A DNA stretch of 64,000 nt from JAUIAI01 sp041396585 (GTDB lineage Bacteria > Pseudomonadota > Gammaproteobacteria > Burkholderiales > Burkholderiaceae_E). The stretch spans positions 124,001-188,000 of the forward strand of contig JAWKYG010000007.1 in the NCBI GenBank assembly GCA_041396585.1, in the 5' to 3' direction. Both the position numbers and the translations under genes were made by a program. Below the pieces are notes generated by a model. It did not search any database. It was not told where the DNA came from and saw nothing but the letters and a program-made list of their open reading frames with translations. Positions 15,587 to 24,372 of this stretch are shown in pieces; within the stretch, counting starts at the first letter, position 1, and every line of letters starts with the position of its first letter.

Positions 15587-17686
15587 ATGACCCAAGCCGC
15601 CCTCTACGAGACCCGCGACGACATTGCCGTCATCACCCTGAACAAACCGCCGGTCAACGGTCTGGGCGCGCAGTTGCGCACCGATCTGGCGGCCGGTCTG
15701 GAGCAGGCCTGGGCCGACCCGGCGGTAAGCGGGATCGTGCTGCGCGGCTCGGAGCGTGCATTCTCGGGCGGCGCCGATGTCACGGAATTCGGAACGCCGC
15801 GCGCGATGATGCAGCCGAACCTGCTGGTGCTGATCCGGCTGATCGAGGATTCCGCCAAGCCGGTGGTTGCCGCGATCACCGGAGTCTGCCTGGGCGGGGG
15901 GCTCGAGCTGGCGCTGAGCTGCCATTACCGGGTCGCCAGGGCCGATGCCACCCTCGGGCTGCCCGAAGTGAAACTCGGCCTGCTTCCCGGCGCCGGCGGG
16001 ACACAGCGCCTGCCCCGCCTGCTCGGCCTGGAGCGCGCGTTGAACATGATCGTGTCGGGCAGGCCGGCCAGGGCATCCGAACTGGCCGACACGCCTGTCC
16101 TCGATGCGGTGGTCGACGGCGACCCGCTCGATGCGGCGATGAAACTGGCCCGTGACAAGGCGGCCGAGGGCGCTCCGTACCCGCGTGTTCGCGACATCGA
16201 GATTCGGGAACCCAATGCCGACGGCTATCTGGCCTTTGCGCGACGCGCCGTTGCCGCGGCGGCCGGCCCCTACCCGGCGCCGCTGGCCTGCGTCGAGGCT
16301 GTGGCCGGTGCGGTCAGCAAACCCTTCGACGAGGGTCTGCAGGCCGAACGCGAGGGCTTCCTGAGTCTGATGAATTCTCCGGTCTCGCGGGCCATGCGGC
16401 ATGTGTTCGCTGCCGAACGGGCCTGCGCCAAGATCCCGGACGTCCCGGCCGACACGCCGCAGCGCGAGATCGCCAGGGTGGCGGTGATCGGCGCCGGCAC
16501 GATGGGCGGCGGCATCTCGATGAACTTTCTGAATGCCGGCATCCCGGTCACCATTCTCGAGACCAAGCAGGAGGCCCTCGAGCGCGGCCTGGCCACCATC
16601 CGCCGCAACTACGAGACCACACTCAAACGCGGCAAGCTCACCCAGGCGCAACTGGATGAACGCATGGGCCTGCTGAGCCCGACGCTGAACTACGCCGACA
16701 TTGCCGATGCCGATCTCGTCATCGAGGCCGTGTTCGAGGAAATGGGCGTCAAGGAGCAGGTGTTCAAGAAGCTCGACGAGGTCATGAAGCCGGGCGCGAT
16801 CCTGGCCAGCAACACATCCACACTGAATGTCGACCAGATCGCGGGCTTTACCAAGCGCCCGCAGGATGTGATCGGGCTGCACTTCTTCAGCCCGGCCAAC
16901 GTGATGCGTCTGCTGGAAGTGGTGCGCGGTGCCAAGACCGGCAAGGATGTGCTGGCCACGTCGATGTCGCTCGCCAAGCGCATCGGCAAGATCGCGGTGG
17001 TCTCCGGGGTCTGCGACGGCTTCATCGGCAACCGCATGCTGCACCGCTATCGGGCGGCGCTGGACGAGGCCCTGCACGCCGGCGCGAGCCCGCAACAGAT
17101 CGACAAGGCGCTCGAGAGCTGGGGCATGAAGATGGGCCCGTATCGGATGGGCGACCTGGCCGGTCTGGATATCGGCTGGGCGGTACGCAAACGACGCCAG
17201 GCCGAGGAGCCCGGCCTCGATCTTTCCTGCGCGGCCGACCGCCTCTGCGAGGCCGGACGCTTCGGCCAGAAGACCGGCGCCGGCTGGTACCGCTATGAAG
17301 CCGGCAAGCGCAACGCCATCCCCGACCCCGCGGCCGAGGAGCTGATTGCGGCCTTCCGTCGCGACAAGGGCATCGAGGCGCGCAAATTCACCGCCAATGA
17401 ACTGGTCGAGCGCGGCATCTTCGCCTTGGTCAACGAGGGCGCGCGCATCCTCGACGAAGGCATCGCGCTGCGGGCCTCGGATATCGACATCGTGTATCTG
17501 AACGGCTATGGTTTCCCCGGCCATCGCGGCGGCCCGATGAAGTTCGCCGACGAGGTCGGCCTGCCGAACGTGGTGCGCAGTCTGCGTCGGTTCGCCGCGC
17601 AGGCCGGCAGCGACACCTTGCGCGCCGTGTTCGAACCGGCTCCGCTGCTGGTGCGCCTGGCCGAGGAAGGCAAGACCTTCAACTGA
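15587..17686 (+). CDS. fused enoyl-CoA hydratase / 3-hydroxyacyl-CoA dehydrogenase
   Basis: This bifunctional beta-oxidation enzyme (699 residues) hydrates a trans-2-enoyl-CoA and oxidises the resulting 3-hydroxyacyl-CoA with NAD. The N-terminal crotonase domain (about 1-190) has the oxyanion region FSGGADVTEFG and catalytic glutamates Glu107 (GGGLELAL) and Glu127 (GLPEVKLGLLPGAGGTQRLP). The NAD domain starts at GAGTMGGG (302-309), followed by GLHFFSPAN and a C-terminal dehydrogenase domain. The layout is like the peroxisomal-type bifunctional enzyme, with no FadA thiolase gene next to it. It lies between a GntR regulator and a CYP153-like P450. Confidence 0.93.
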   Translation: MTQAALYETRDDIAVITLNKPPVNGLGAQLRTDLAAGLEQAWADPAVSGIVLRGSERAFSGGADVTEFGTPRAMMQPNLLVLIRLIEDSAKPVVAAITGVCLGGGLELALSCHYRVARADATLGLPEVKLGLLPGAGGTQRLPRLLGLERALNMIVSGRPARASELADTPVLDAVVDGDPLDAAMKLARDKAAEGAPYPRVRDIEIREPNADGYLAFARRAVAAAAGPYPAPLACVEAVAGAVSKPFDEGLQAEREGFLSLMNSPVSRAMRHVFAAERACAKIPDVPADTPQREIARVAVIGAGTMGGGISMNFLNAGIPVTILETKQEALERGLATIRRNYETTLKRGKLTQAQLDERMGLLSPTLNYADIADADLVIEAVFEEMGVKEQVFKKLDEVMKPGAILASNTSTLNVDQIAGFTKRPQDVIGLHFFSPANVMRLLEVVRGAKTGKDVLATSMSLAKRIGKIAVVSGVCDGFIGNRMLHRYRAALDEALHAGASPQQIDKALESWGMKMGPYRMGDLAGLDIGWAVRKRRQAEEPGLDLSCAADRLCEAGRFGQKTGAGWYRYEAGKRNAIPDPAAEELIAAFRRDKGIEARKFTANELVERGIFALVNEGARILDEGIALRASDIDIVYLNGYGFPGHRGGPMKFADEVGLPNVVRSLRRFAAQAGSDTLRAVFEPAPLLVRLAEEGKTFN

Positions 17687-17706
17687 GCGCCGTCCGGGAG
17701 ACTGCC

Positions 17707-18987
17707 ATGGATACGAGCGAGCTGCCCCTGGGCATGATGCCCAGCACCGCCGCCAGTCGCGAGCGCGCCTGGTCGATGCCGATCGAGGCCATCGATCCGA
17801 GCGATGGCTATTTGTTTCAGGATGACAGTATCGGTGCCTATCTCGCGCGGCTGCGCCGCGATGCGCCGGTGCATTTCTGCGCGAGCAGCCGCTTCGGCCC
17901 GTATTGGTCGATCACCCGCTACCGCGACATCGTCACGGTCGAGATGAACCACGCGGTGTTCTCCTCGGCAGGTGAACTGGGCGGGATCGCGGTGGGTTCG
18001 CCCAGAGATCTGATGAATGATCAGGCATCGAGCTTCATCGCGATGGATCCGCCGCGTCACGACGATCAGCGCAAGGCGGTCGCGGGCATCGCAGGTGCCG
18101 AAAACGTGGCCCGGCTCGAATCCGTGATTCGCGGCCATGTGATCGAGATTCTCGAGGGCCTGCCGGTCGGGCAGACCTTCGACTGGGTGCCGGCCGTCTC
18201 GATCGAGCTGACCACCCGCATGCTGGCCACGATCTTCGACTACCCGTTCGAGAGACGTACCGAACTCACGTTCTGGTCTGACATCGCGACCGGCCATCCG
18301 AAAGACGACGGCCCGGTCACCTCGCACGAGATGCGCGCGATGGAGCTCAAACGCTGCCTGGATGTATTCACCGGCATCTGGAACGAGCGGGTCAACGCGC
18401 CGCCGCAGCCGAACATCATTTCCATGCTCGCGCACTCGCCGGCCACGCGCAACATGTCGCCGATGGAATACCTGGGCAACCTGCTGCTGCTGATCGTGGG
18501 CGGCAATGACACCACCCGCAACTCGATCTCCGGGGGTATCCTGGCGCTGAACCTGTTCCCGGAACAGTTCGCGAAACTGCGCGCCGATCACGCCCTGATC
18601 GAAACCCTGGTCCCCGAGATCATCCGCTGGCAGACACCGCTGGCACACATGGCCCGCACGGCCACCGCCGATTTCGAACTCAATGGCCAGACGATCCGCC
18701 AGGGTGACCGGGTGGTGATGTGGTATCTGTCGGCCAATCGTGACGACACGATGATCGACGATCCCGAGCAGTTCATCATCGATCGCAAGCAGGCGCGCCG
18801 GCACCTGTCGTTCGGCTTCGGCATTCATCATTGCATGGGCAGCCGTTTGGCCGAAATGCAGTTGAAGGTGCTCTGGCAGGAGATCCTGACCCGCTTTACG
18901 GCGCTCGAGGTCGTCGGCCAGCCGAAGCGATCGCTGTCCAATTTCGTCCACGGATTCACATCCCTGCCGGTGCGGATCAGCCGCTGA
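17707..18987 (+). CDS. cytochrome P450, CYP153-like terminal hydroxylase
   Basis: This is a 426-residue soluble bacterial P450. Heme binding is shown by FGFGIHHCMGSR with the thiolate ligand Cys376, the ExxR pair is Glu304-Arg307 in PEIIRWQTPLAHM, and the I-helix motif is GGNDTTRNS at 265-273. The combination LLLIVGGNDTTRN, EIIRWQTPLAHM and VMWYLSANRDD is what I associate with the CYP153 family of alkane and fatty acid omega-hydroxylases. The substrate is inferred from that. CYP153 enzymes need a ferredoxin and reductase, and none is encoded within this window. The gene follows the beta-oxidation enzyme by 20 bp, consistent with hydroxylated products entering beta-oxidation. Confidence 0.85.
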   Translation: MDTSELPLGMMPSTAASRERAWSMPIEAIDPSDGYLFQDDSIGAYLARLRRDAPVHFCASSRFGPYWSITRYRDIVTVEMNHAVFSSAGELGGIAVGSPRDLMNDQASSFIAMDPPRHDDQRKAVAGIAGAENVARLESVIRGHVIEILEGLPVGQTFDWVPAVSIELTTRMLATIFDYPFERRTELTFWSDIATGHPKDDGPVTSHEMRAMELKRCLDVFTGIWNERVNAPPQPNIISMLAHSPATRNMSPMEYLGNLLLLIVGGNDTTRNSISGGILALNLFPEQFAKLRADHALIETLVPEIIRWQTPLAHMARTATADFELNGQTIRQGDRVVMWYLSANRDDTMIDDPEQFIIDRKQARRHLSFGFGIHHCMGSRLAEMQLKVLWQEILTRFTALEVVGQPKRSLSNFVHGFTSLPVRISR

Positions 18988-19072
18988 TTCATGCCTTTTC
19001 GGCATCGCGCACGCCGACCAGGCCGGCGTGTCGACGCACCCTGCGCGCCTACCCTGTCCCATCTCCAAGCCC

Positions 19073-20323
19073 ATGTTCACCGCTGATCTCCTCAATGCCG
19101 TCCGCGAACGCTTCTGTCACATCGATCGCTGCCCGATCACCGGGCCGCGCGTTTTCTTCGAGAATGCCGGCGGTGCGCTGACCTTGAAGTCGGTGCTCGA
19201 GGCATCGAACACCTTCGCAGCCATTCCAGACAACCAGGGCAGGGACAACCCGGCATCGCGGCACCTGCAGGCGGTCATCGACCAGTGCAAACGCGAAACC
19301 CTGTCGTTCCTGGGAACCGACTCTGGCCTGGTCTTCGTGGGCGAGAGCGGCACCGAGGTCCTGTTTCGGCTGGTGCGCAATGCGATGATCGCCGCGCCGG
19401 CGGGCGGGCGCGTCCTCGGCTCGAGCCTCGAGCATCCGGCCACCGCCAGCGCGCGCGCACTGTGGGCCGCACAGACCGGACGCGAGAACATCACGATCGC
19501 ACACGACCCGGCGACCGGCACGATCGATGCCGGCGCCTATCGCGATGCGGTCACGGCGGACACCCGTGTGGCCACGATCATTCACGGCAGCCCGCTGACG
19601 GGCATGGCGGCCGATCTGGTGTCGATCGTCGCCGAGATCCGCAAGGTCTCTGCGCAATGCCTGATCATCGTGGACGGCGTACAGCACGCGGCGCACGGCC
19701 GGATCGGCCTCGGCGAGACGGATATCGACGGCTACGCGATCTCACCCTACAAGGTGTTTTCGCGCCACGGCTACGGCATCGGCTGGGTCTCGGAGCGCAT
19801 GGCGGAACTTCCCCATGAACAGCTGGCCGGCGCCGCTGCCCGGCAATGGGAACTGGGCACACGCGACACCGGCGCCTACGCCACCTTCAGCGAGGTGATC
19901 CGCTATCTGGCCTGGCTCGGCGGCCAGGCCGACCCGTCTGCCGACGGCCAGGAGGCGTGTCTGGCGGCCGCAGCCGATGCGATCCATCGCCAGGAGAAGG
20001 CATTGATCGCCCGCATGATCGATGGCGACGCCGGCCTGCCCGGGCTGCGCGCACTGAATCGCGTGAAGATCATCGGCGGCGCCGACAATCCGAAGCGCGA
20101 AGGGCTGGTCTCGCTGGTCGTGCATGACATGCCGGCCGCCGAGGTGGTGGCCGCCTTGAACGAGCGCGGCGTGCGCACCCACACCCGCAAGGCGGATCAT
20201 TTCTCGAGCAATGTGCTGGTTCCGCTGGGCCTGCAGAGCTGCGTGCGTGTGTCGATCTGCCACTACAACTCGCCGGCCGAGATCGATCAGTTCCTGCGGG
20301 CGATGCACGAGATCGCGGGCTGA
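19073..20323 (+). CDS. class V aminotransferase / cysteine desulfurase-like PLP enzyme
   Basis: This 416-residue fold-type I PLP enzyme has FFENAGGALT near the N-terminus, a PLP-binding Asp in IIVDGVQHAAHG, and the Schiff-base lysine in AISPYKVFSRHGYG. The C-terminal segment GVRTHTRKADHFS contains an arginine likely to bind a substrate carboxylate. I see no clear cysteine-loop of an IscS or SufS type, so it may be an aminotransferase or lyase rather than a desulfurase. A GTG 45 bp upstream is an alternative start. It follows the P450 gene by 85 bp and may share its transcript. Confidence 0.8.
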   Translation: MFTADLLNAVRERFCHIDRCPITGPRVFFENAGGALTLKSVLEASNTFAAIPDNQGRDNPASRHLQAVIDQCKRETLSFLGTDSGLVFVGESGTEVLFRLVRNAMIAAPAGGRVLGSSLEHPATASARALWAAQTGRENITIAHDPATGTIDAGAYRDAVTADTRVATIIHGSPLTGMAADLVSIVAEIRKVSAQCLIIVDGVQHAAHGRIGLGETDIDGYAISPYKVFSRHGYGIGWVSERMAELPHEQLAGAAARQWELGTRDTGAYATFSEVIRYLAWLGGQADPSADGQEACLAAAADAIHRQEKALIARMIDGDAGLPGLRALNRVKIIGGADNPKREGLVSLVVHDMPAAEVVAALNERGVRTHTRKADHFSSNVLVPLGLQSCVRVSICHYNSPAEIDQFLRAMHEIAG

Positions 20324-20352
20324 ATACGGCGCGACCCCGGATGGCTGGCCCG

Positions 20353-21168
20353 TCAGCCCGGGCCCGGCCCACTGCCCTGCCCGAGGGCGGCGCCCTGCGA
20401 TTGCGACTGCGCCAGACCGCAGATGAATGGCAGGATCTCGCTGATCGAACCGGGTAGCACCGCGTCGGCCAGTTCATCCATCGGGGTGGCCTGGGCATTG
20501 ACGATCACGATGCGCGCGCCCGCCTCATGGGCCAGGGGCACGACACCGGCCACCGGATACACCTGCAAGGTCGAGCCGACCGCCAGCAGCAGATCGGCCT
20601 CGCCGGCCACCCGCATCGCACGGTCAATCACCTCGGGAATCAGCGCCTGGCCGAACGAGATGGTGTCGGTCTTCAAAATGCCGCCGCAACTCAGGCAGTG
20701 CGGATCCTCCTCGCCGGCGCGAACTCTTTCGAACACCTGCTCGGTCGGCTGACGCTCGCCGCACGTCCAGCACATGACGCGGCGTACCGTGCCATGCACC
20801 TCGATGACCTTGGCCGGATCATGACCCGCGGCCTGATGCAGGCCGTCGACATTCTGCGTGATCAAGGCATGCAGGCGCCCCGCCTGCTCGAGCGCCACCA
20901 GCGCGCGATGGCCGGCATTCGGGCTGGCGGTGAAAGCGAAATGATTGAGACGGGCGCGCCACGCGGCGCGGCGCACCTCGGCATCGGCCAGATAGTTCTG
21001 GATGGTGGATTGCCGCTCGGCCTGCGGATTGCGAGTCCAGACCCCCTGCGGCCCACGGAAATCGGGAATGCCCGAGTCGGTCGAGATGCCGGCCCCGGTG
21101 AATGCCACGATGCGCCTGGCGCCGGCTATCCAGTCTCGGACATCGAACAGAATCCTGGCCTCCTGCAT
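20353..21168 (-). CDS. Sir2-family NAD-dependent protein deacylase
   Basis: Sirtuins remove acyl groups from lysine using NAD. The 271-residue protein has the NAD-binding block AFTGAGISTDSGIPDFRG, the ITQNVDGLHQAAG segment, the catalytic His in EVHGT, and a zinc ribbon formed by CWTC and CLSC. The ATG at 21166-21168 is preceded by a strong GAGGAG ribosome binding site; a longer in-frame start at 21228 would add 20 residues. It is divergent from the radical SAM gene across a 74-bp promoter region. Confidence 0.93.
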   Translation of the reverse strand: MQEARILFDVRDWIAGARRIVAFTGAGISTDSGIPDFRGPQGVWTRNPQAERQSTIQNYLADAEVRRAAWRARLNHFAFTASPNAGHRALVALEQAGRLHALITQNVDGLHQAAGHDPAKVIEVHGTVRRVMCWTCGERQPTEQVFERVRAGEEDPHCLSCGGILKTDTISFGQALIPEVIDRAMRVAGEADLLLAVGSTLQVYPVAGVVPLAHEAGARIVIVNAQATPMDELADAVLPGSISEILPFICGLAQSQSQGAALGQGSGPGPG

Positions 21169-21228
21169 AGAACACTCCTCGTCATCCGTGTTATGGCCGC
21201 GCACCGCAACGATGCGCTTGCGCGCCAC

Positions 21229-21234
21229 TATACT
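21229..21234 (+). promoter_or_regulatory. -10 element placing a nearly leaderless start for the radical SAM gene
   Basis: TATACT lies 8 bp before the ATG at 21243. A start site at the usual distance would fall within one or two bases of the initiation codon, predicting a leaderless or nearly leaderless message. No good -35 hexamer is present at 17 bp. Confidence 0.35.
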
Positions 21235-21242
21235 CGTTGCGC

Positions 21243-22793
21243 ATGACCGATATCGTCCTATGCACGCTCAATGCGCGCTACACGCATACCTCGCTGGGCC
21301 TGCGCTCGCTGCTGGCCAATCTGGGCGCCCTGCGTGCACGCGCCCGGCTGCTCGAGTTCACGCTGAGCACGCCAGTGCCGACCATGGTCAGCGAGATCAC
21401 CGCACTGGCACCACGCGTGCTCGGCCTGGGGGTCTATATCTGGAACGCCCAACCCACGCTCGCCCTGGTGCGTGCGCTACGCGCGCAGATGCCGGATCTG
21501 AAGATCGTGCTCGGCGGCCCGGAGATCAGCCACGAAACCGAAGACCAGGCGCTGACCACGCTGGCCGATCATGTCATCACCGGCGCTGGCGAGCGGGCCT
21601 TCGCCCGTCTGGCCGCGCAGTTGCTCGATGGTCCCCGCCCCCTGATGAAGATCATCACCGGGGAGGACACGGACCCGGCCGAGCTGGCCCTTCCCCACGC
21701 CGAGTACGACGCCAGAGACATCGCCCACCGTCATCTCTACCTGGAGGCCTCGCGCGGCTGCCCGTTCAAATGCGCGTTCTGCCTATCGGCACTCGATCGC
21801 ACGGCGCGCCCCTTCGATCAGCCGACGCTGTTGCGCGCCTTCGATGAGCTGCTGGCGCGCGGCGCCAGACGATTCCGTTTCGTCGACCGCACCTTCAATC
21901 TCAAGATCGCCAGCTGTCTGCAGATCCTCGCAAGATTCCGGCGATGGCTGGATGACCATCCCGATGAACCCTTGTTCCTGCATTTCGAACTGATTCCCGA
22001 CCGCCTGCCACCGGCTCTGCGAGAAGCGATCGCGGGTTTCCCCGCCGGTGTTCTGCAGTTCGAGATCGGCGTACAGAGTTTTGATCCGCAGGTGCAATCG
22101 CTGATCGACCGGCGTCAGGACGATGAAGCCACCGAGGCCAACATCCGCTGGCTGCGCACCGCGACCGGCGCCCACCTGCATGTCGATCTCATCGCCGGCC
22201 TGCCCGGCGAGACCATCGATGGATTCGCCGCCGGATTCGACCGGCTGGTGGCCATGAATCCGCATGAGATCCAGGTCGGGCTGCTCAAGCGACTGCGCGG
22301 CACGCCGTTGGCGCAACGTGGCAGCACACTGGGCCTGGTGTTCGCACCGGATCCGCCCTACACGATCGTCAGCAGCCCCTGGTTGGCGGCCGAGGACGTG
22401 ATGCGCCTGTCTCGCTTTGCGCGGCACTGGGATCTGATCGGCAATTCCGGGCGATTCCGGCGCTCACTGCCCTGGTTGCTGGGCGATGCACCTTTCGCCA
22501 ACTTCATGGCGCTCAGTGATTTTCTGAACGCCAGAATCGGCGCCACCCACGGCGTGGCGTTCGAGCGTTGGGCCGAGGCGCTTCACGATTTCGTGCAGCG
22601 GCTGCCGGCCGATGCAATCCAGGCCGTGGTCGATGACTACCGGGCTAGCGGTGCCAGCGGCCGGCCGGCATTCCTCGCACGCGGGATCGCCGGGCGAGGA
22701 ATCGGTGCCGGCGCATGGCGTGCCAGCCGCCCCGATCGTCAACGCACGGCGCTGGTGCACGCACCATCACAAGGCCACGACACTTCCCAGTAG
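21243..22793 (+). CDS. B12-binding-domain radical SAM protein
   Basis: This 516-residue protein has an N-terminal cobalamin-binding-like Rossmann domain (ITALAPRVLGLGVYIWNAQP, LKIVLGGPEIS, about 1-140) and a radical SAM core with the cluster motif CPFKCAFC inside EASRGCPFKCAFCLSALDRT. A DUF4080-like C-terminal region follows (about 350-490). Proteins of this layout reduce SAM at a [4Fe-4S] cluster, and some use cobalamin as methyl carrier, but the reaction here is unknown. The second in-frame methionine (21243) was taken as start because the first codon is a TTG without a ribosome binding site. Its last codons contain one of the palindromes preceding urtA. Confidence 0.87.
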   Translation: MTDIVLCTLNARYTHTSLGLRSLLANLGALRARARLLEFTLSTPVPTMVSEITALAPRVLGLGVYIWNAQPTLALVRALRAQMPDLKIVLGGPEISHETEDQALTTLADHVITGAGERAFARLAAQLLDGPRPLMKIITGEDTDPAELALPHAEYDARDIAHRHLYLEASRGCPFKCAFCLSALDRTARPFDQPTLLRAFDELLARGARRFRFVDRTFNLKIASCLQILARFRRWLDDHPDEPLFLHFELIPDRLPPALREAIAGFPAGVLQFEIGVQSFDPQVQSLIDRRQDDEATEANIRWLRTATGAHLHVDLIAGLPGETIDGFAAGFDRLVAMNPHEIQVGLLKRLRGTPLAQRGSTLGLVFAPDPPYTIVSSPWLAAEDVMRLSRFARHWDLIGNSGRFRRSLPWLLGDAPFANFMALSDFLNARIGATHGVAFERWAEALHDFVQRLPADAIQAVVDDYRASGASGRPAFLARGIAGRGIGAGAWRASRPDRQRTALVHAPSQGHDTSQ

Positions 22794-22803
22794 CGCGCGC
22801 CCC

Positions 22804-22821
22804 TGGTGCGTGAGCGCACCA
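22804..22821 (+). promoter_or_regulatory. palindrome TGGTGCG-4-CGCACCA upstream of urtA
   Basis: This is a perfect 7-bp inverted repeat with a 4-bp spacer, about 145 bp upstream of the predicted sigma-54 start. A related palindrome (TGGTGC-AC-GCACCA) lies at 22753-22766. The half-sites are NtrC-like GCACC words but arranged in the opposite polarity to a standard NtrC site, so they may be parts of overlapping sites or bind another regulator. Confidence 0.4.
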
Positions 22822-22839
22822 AAGCGCGTTGCGCGAGCA

Positions 22840-22856
22840 TGCACCGCGACGATGCA
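22840..22856 (+). promoter_or_regulatory. NtrC-like enhancer site
   Basis: TGCACC-N5-GATGCA differs by one base from the NtrC pattern TGCACC-N5-GGTGCA. Its centre is about 107 bp upstream of the start predicted by the sigma-54 element, the usual distance for an NtrC enhancer. Confidence 0.6.
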
Positions 22857-22927
22857 CGGCCATCGCCGGGACGGATCGACCGCCTGGAAGCGCCCCGCCG
22901 CGGGCCCGCACTCACGCTGGAACGATC

Positions 22928-22943
22928 TGGCACGGTCTTCGCA
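22928..22943 (+). promoter_or_regulatory. sigma-54 (-24/-12) promoter of the urea cluster
   Basis: TGGCAC-N5-TCGCA matches the TGGCAC-N5-TTGCA pattern with one mismatch, and the invariant GG and GC are exactly 10 bp apart. It sits 61 bp upstream of the urtA ATG. Together with the NtrC-like site it predicts activation of urea uptake and urease under nitrogen limitation. Confidence 0.75.
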
Positions 22944-23003
22944 TTGAAAGATTCCCGACGGGCATCGGCCCGCCGAATCCATCACAGGAAGGGAGTCTTA
23001 CTC

Positions 23004-24274
23004 ATGTCGAAACGACACACCTTGAAGACGCTGGCAGCTTCGCTGGCGCTGACCGCGCTGCCATTCGGTTCCCAGGCGCTGGCCGCCGATACGATCAAAG
23101 GTCGGCATTTGCATTCGCTGTCCTGGCACGATGGCCATCTCCGAGACCGTACTCAAGACACGGCCTGATGGCGATCGAAGAGATCAACGCCGCGGGCGGT
23201 CTGCTCGGCAAGAAACTGGAGCCGGTGGTGGTCGACCCGGCATCGAACTGGCCCCTGTTCGCAGAAAAAGCCCGCCAGCTGATCACCCAGGACAAGGTCG
23301 ATGTTGTCTTCGGCTGCTGGACCTCGGTATCGCGCAAGTCCGTGCTGCCGGTGTTCGAGTGAACGGCCTGCTGTTCTACCCGGTGCAGTACGAGGGGAAG
23401 AACTGTCCAGAATGTTTTTTCTACACCGGCGCCGCCCCCAACCAGCAGGCGATTCCGACGGTCAGAGTATCTGATGAGCGAGGACGGTGGCGGCGCCAAG
23501 CGCTGGTTCCTGCTGGGCACCGACTATATGTGTATCCCGCGCACCACGAACAGGATTCTGCGCGCCTTCCTGCTAGCAAGGGCGTGGCCGACAAGGACAT
23601 CTGCCGAGGTCTACGCACCTTTGGTCACACCGATTACCAGACCATCGTCGGCAACATCAAGGCATTCTCTGCCCGGCGGCCCAGAGCCGCGGTGATCTCG
23701 ACGATCAACGGCGATTCGAATGTGCCGTTCTACAAGGAGCTGGGCAACCAGGGCCTGGCGGCGACCGATGTACCGGTGGTCGCGTTCTCGGTGGGTGAGG
23801 AAGAGCTGCGCGGTGTCGATACCAAGCCGCTCGTGGGCCACCTCGCGGCATGGAACTACTTCATGTCGATCGAGAATCCGGCCAACAACGCATTCAAGGC
23901 CAAGTGGGCCGCATACACCAAGGCCAAGGGCCTGAGCTCGGCCAGCAAACCGCTGACCAATGATCCGATGGAGGCCACCTACATCGGCATCAATATGTGG
24001 AAGCAAGCCGTCATGAAGGCCGGTACCACGGAGGTCGATGCGGTGATCAAGGCGATGGCCGGCCAGACCTTCCAGTCGCCTTCCGGCTTCACGGTCATGA
24101 TGGATCAGAAGAATCATCGCATGCAAGCCGGTCTACGTGGGTGAGGTGACCGAGAATGGCCAGTTCGATATCGTCTGGTCGACCAAGGCACCGATCCGTG
24201 CCCAGCCGTGGAGCCCGTTCATCCCCGGCAACGAGAAGAAGAAGAAAGACGAGCCGGTCACCAGCCAGTCGTGC
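23004..24274 (+). pseudogene. urtA: urea ABC transporter substrate-binding protein, multiple frameshifts
   Basis: UrtA binds urea in the periplasm and passes it to UrtBC. The gene starts MSKRHTLKTLAASLALTALP with a signal peptide and a good ribosome binding site (aggaaggga). UrtA-like blocks are then spread over all three frames: LLGKKLEPVVVDPASNWPLF and KVDVVFGCWTSVSRKSVLPV, NGLLFYPVQYEG and FYTGAAPNQQAIPTV, INGDSNVPFYKELGNQGL and FSVGEEELRGVDTKPLVGH, and finally GQFDIVWSTKAPIRAQPWSP. At least four indels fall in 23090-23170 alone, others near 23360, 23470-23560 and 24125. No stop occurs where the protein should end (about 24274), and the last frame reads on to 24376. Every segment is well conserved, which argues for sequence error rather than old decay. 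Confidence 0.88.
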
Positions 24275-24320
24275 CGCCGGGATCCGCGAAGCCCTCGTCC
24301 TTCCCGATGCAACTCGAAGC

Positions 24321-24345
24321 GACCCGGTCCGCCACGGACCGGGTC
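24321..24345 (+). terminator. 10-bp stem-loop between urtA and urtB
   Basis: GACCCGGTCC and GGACCGGGTC (24321-24330 and 24336-24345) form a perfect 10-bp stem with a 5-base loop, followed by a short GTTCTCC rather than a U-run. Placed after the binding-protein gene, it could cause partial termination or protect the urtA message, giving more UrtA than permease. Confidence 0.5.
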
Positions 24346-24372
24346 GTTCTCCGAACCCAGGAAGGCTGTCAT

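Noticed and set aside
15440..17524. 694-codon open frame on the minus strand
   Set aside because: It is antisense to the intact hydratase/dehydrogenase gene, has no family-like sequence, and reflects the codon bias of a GC-rich genome.
17506..19095. 529-codon open frame on the minus strand opposite the P450
   Set aside because: Shadow frame; composition is Arg/Gln/His-rich without motifs, and the plus-strand P450 is unambiguous.
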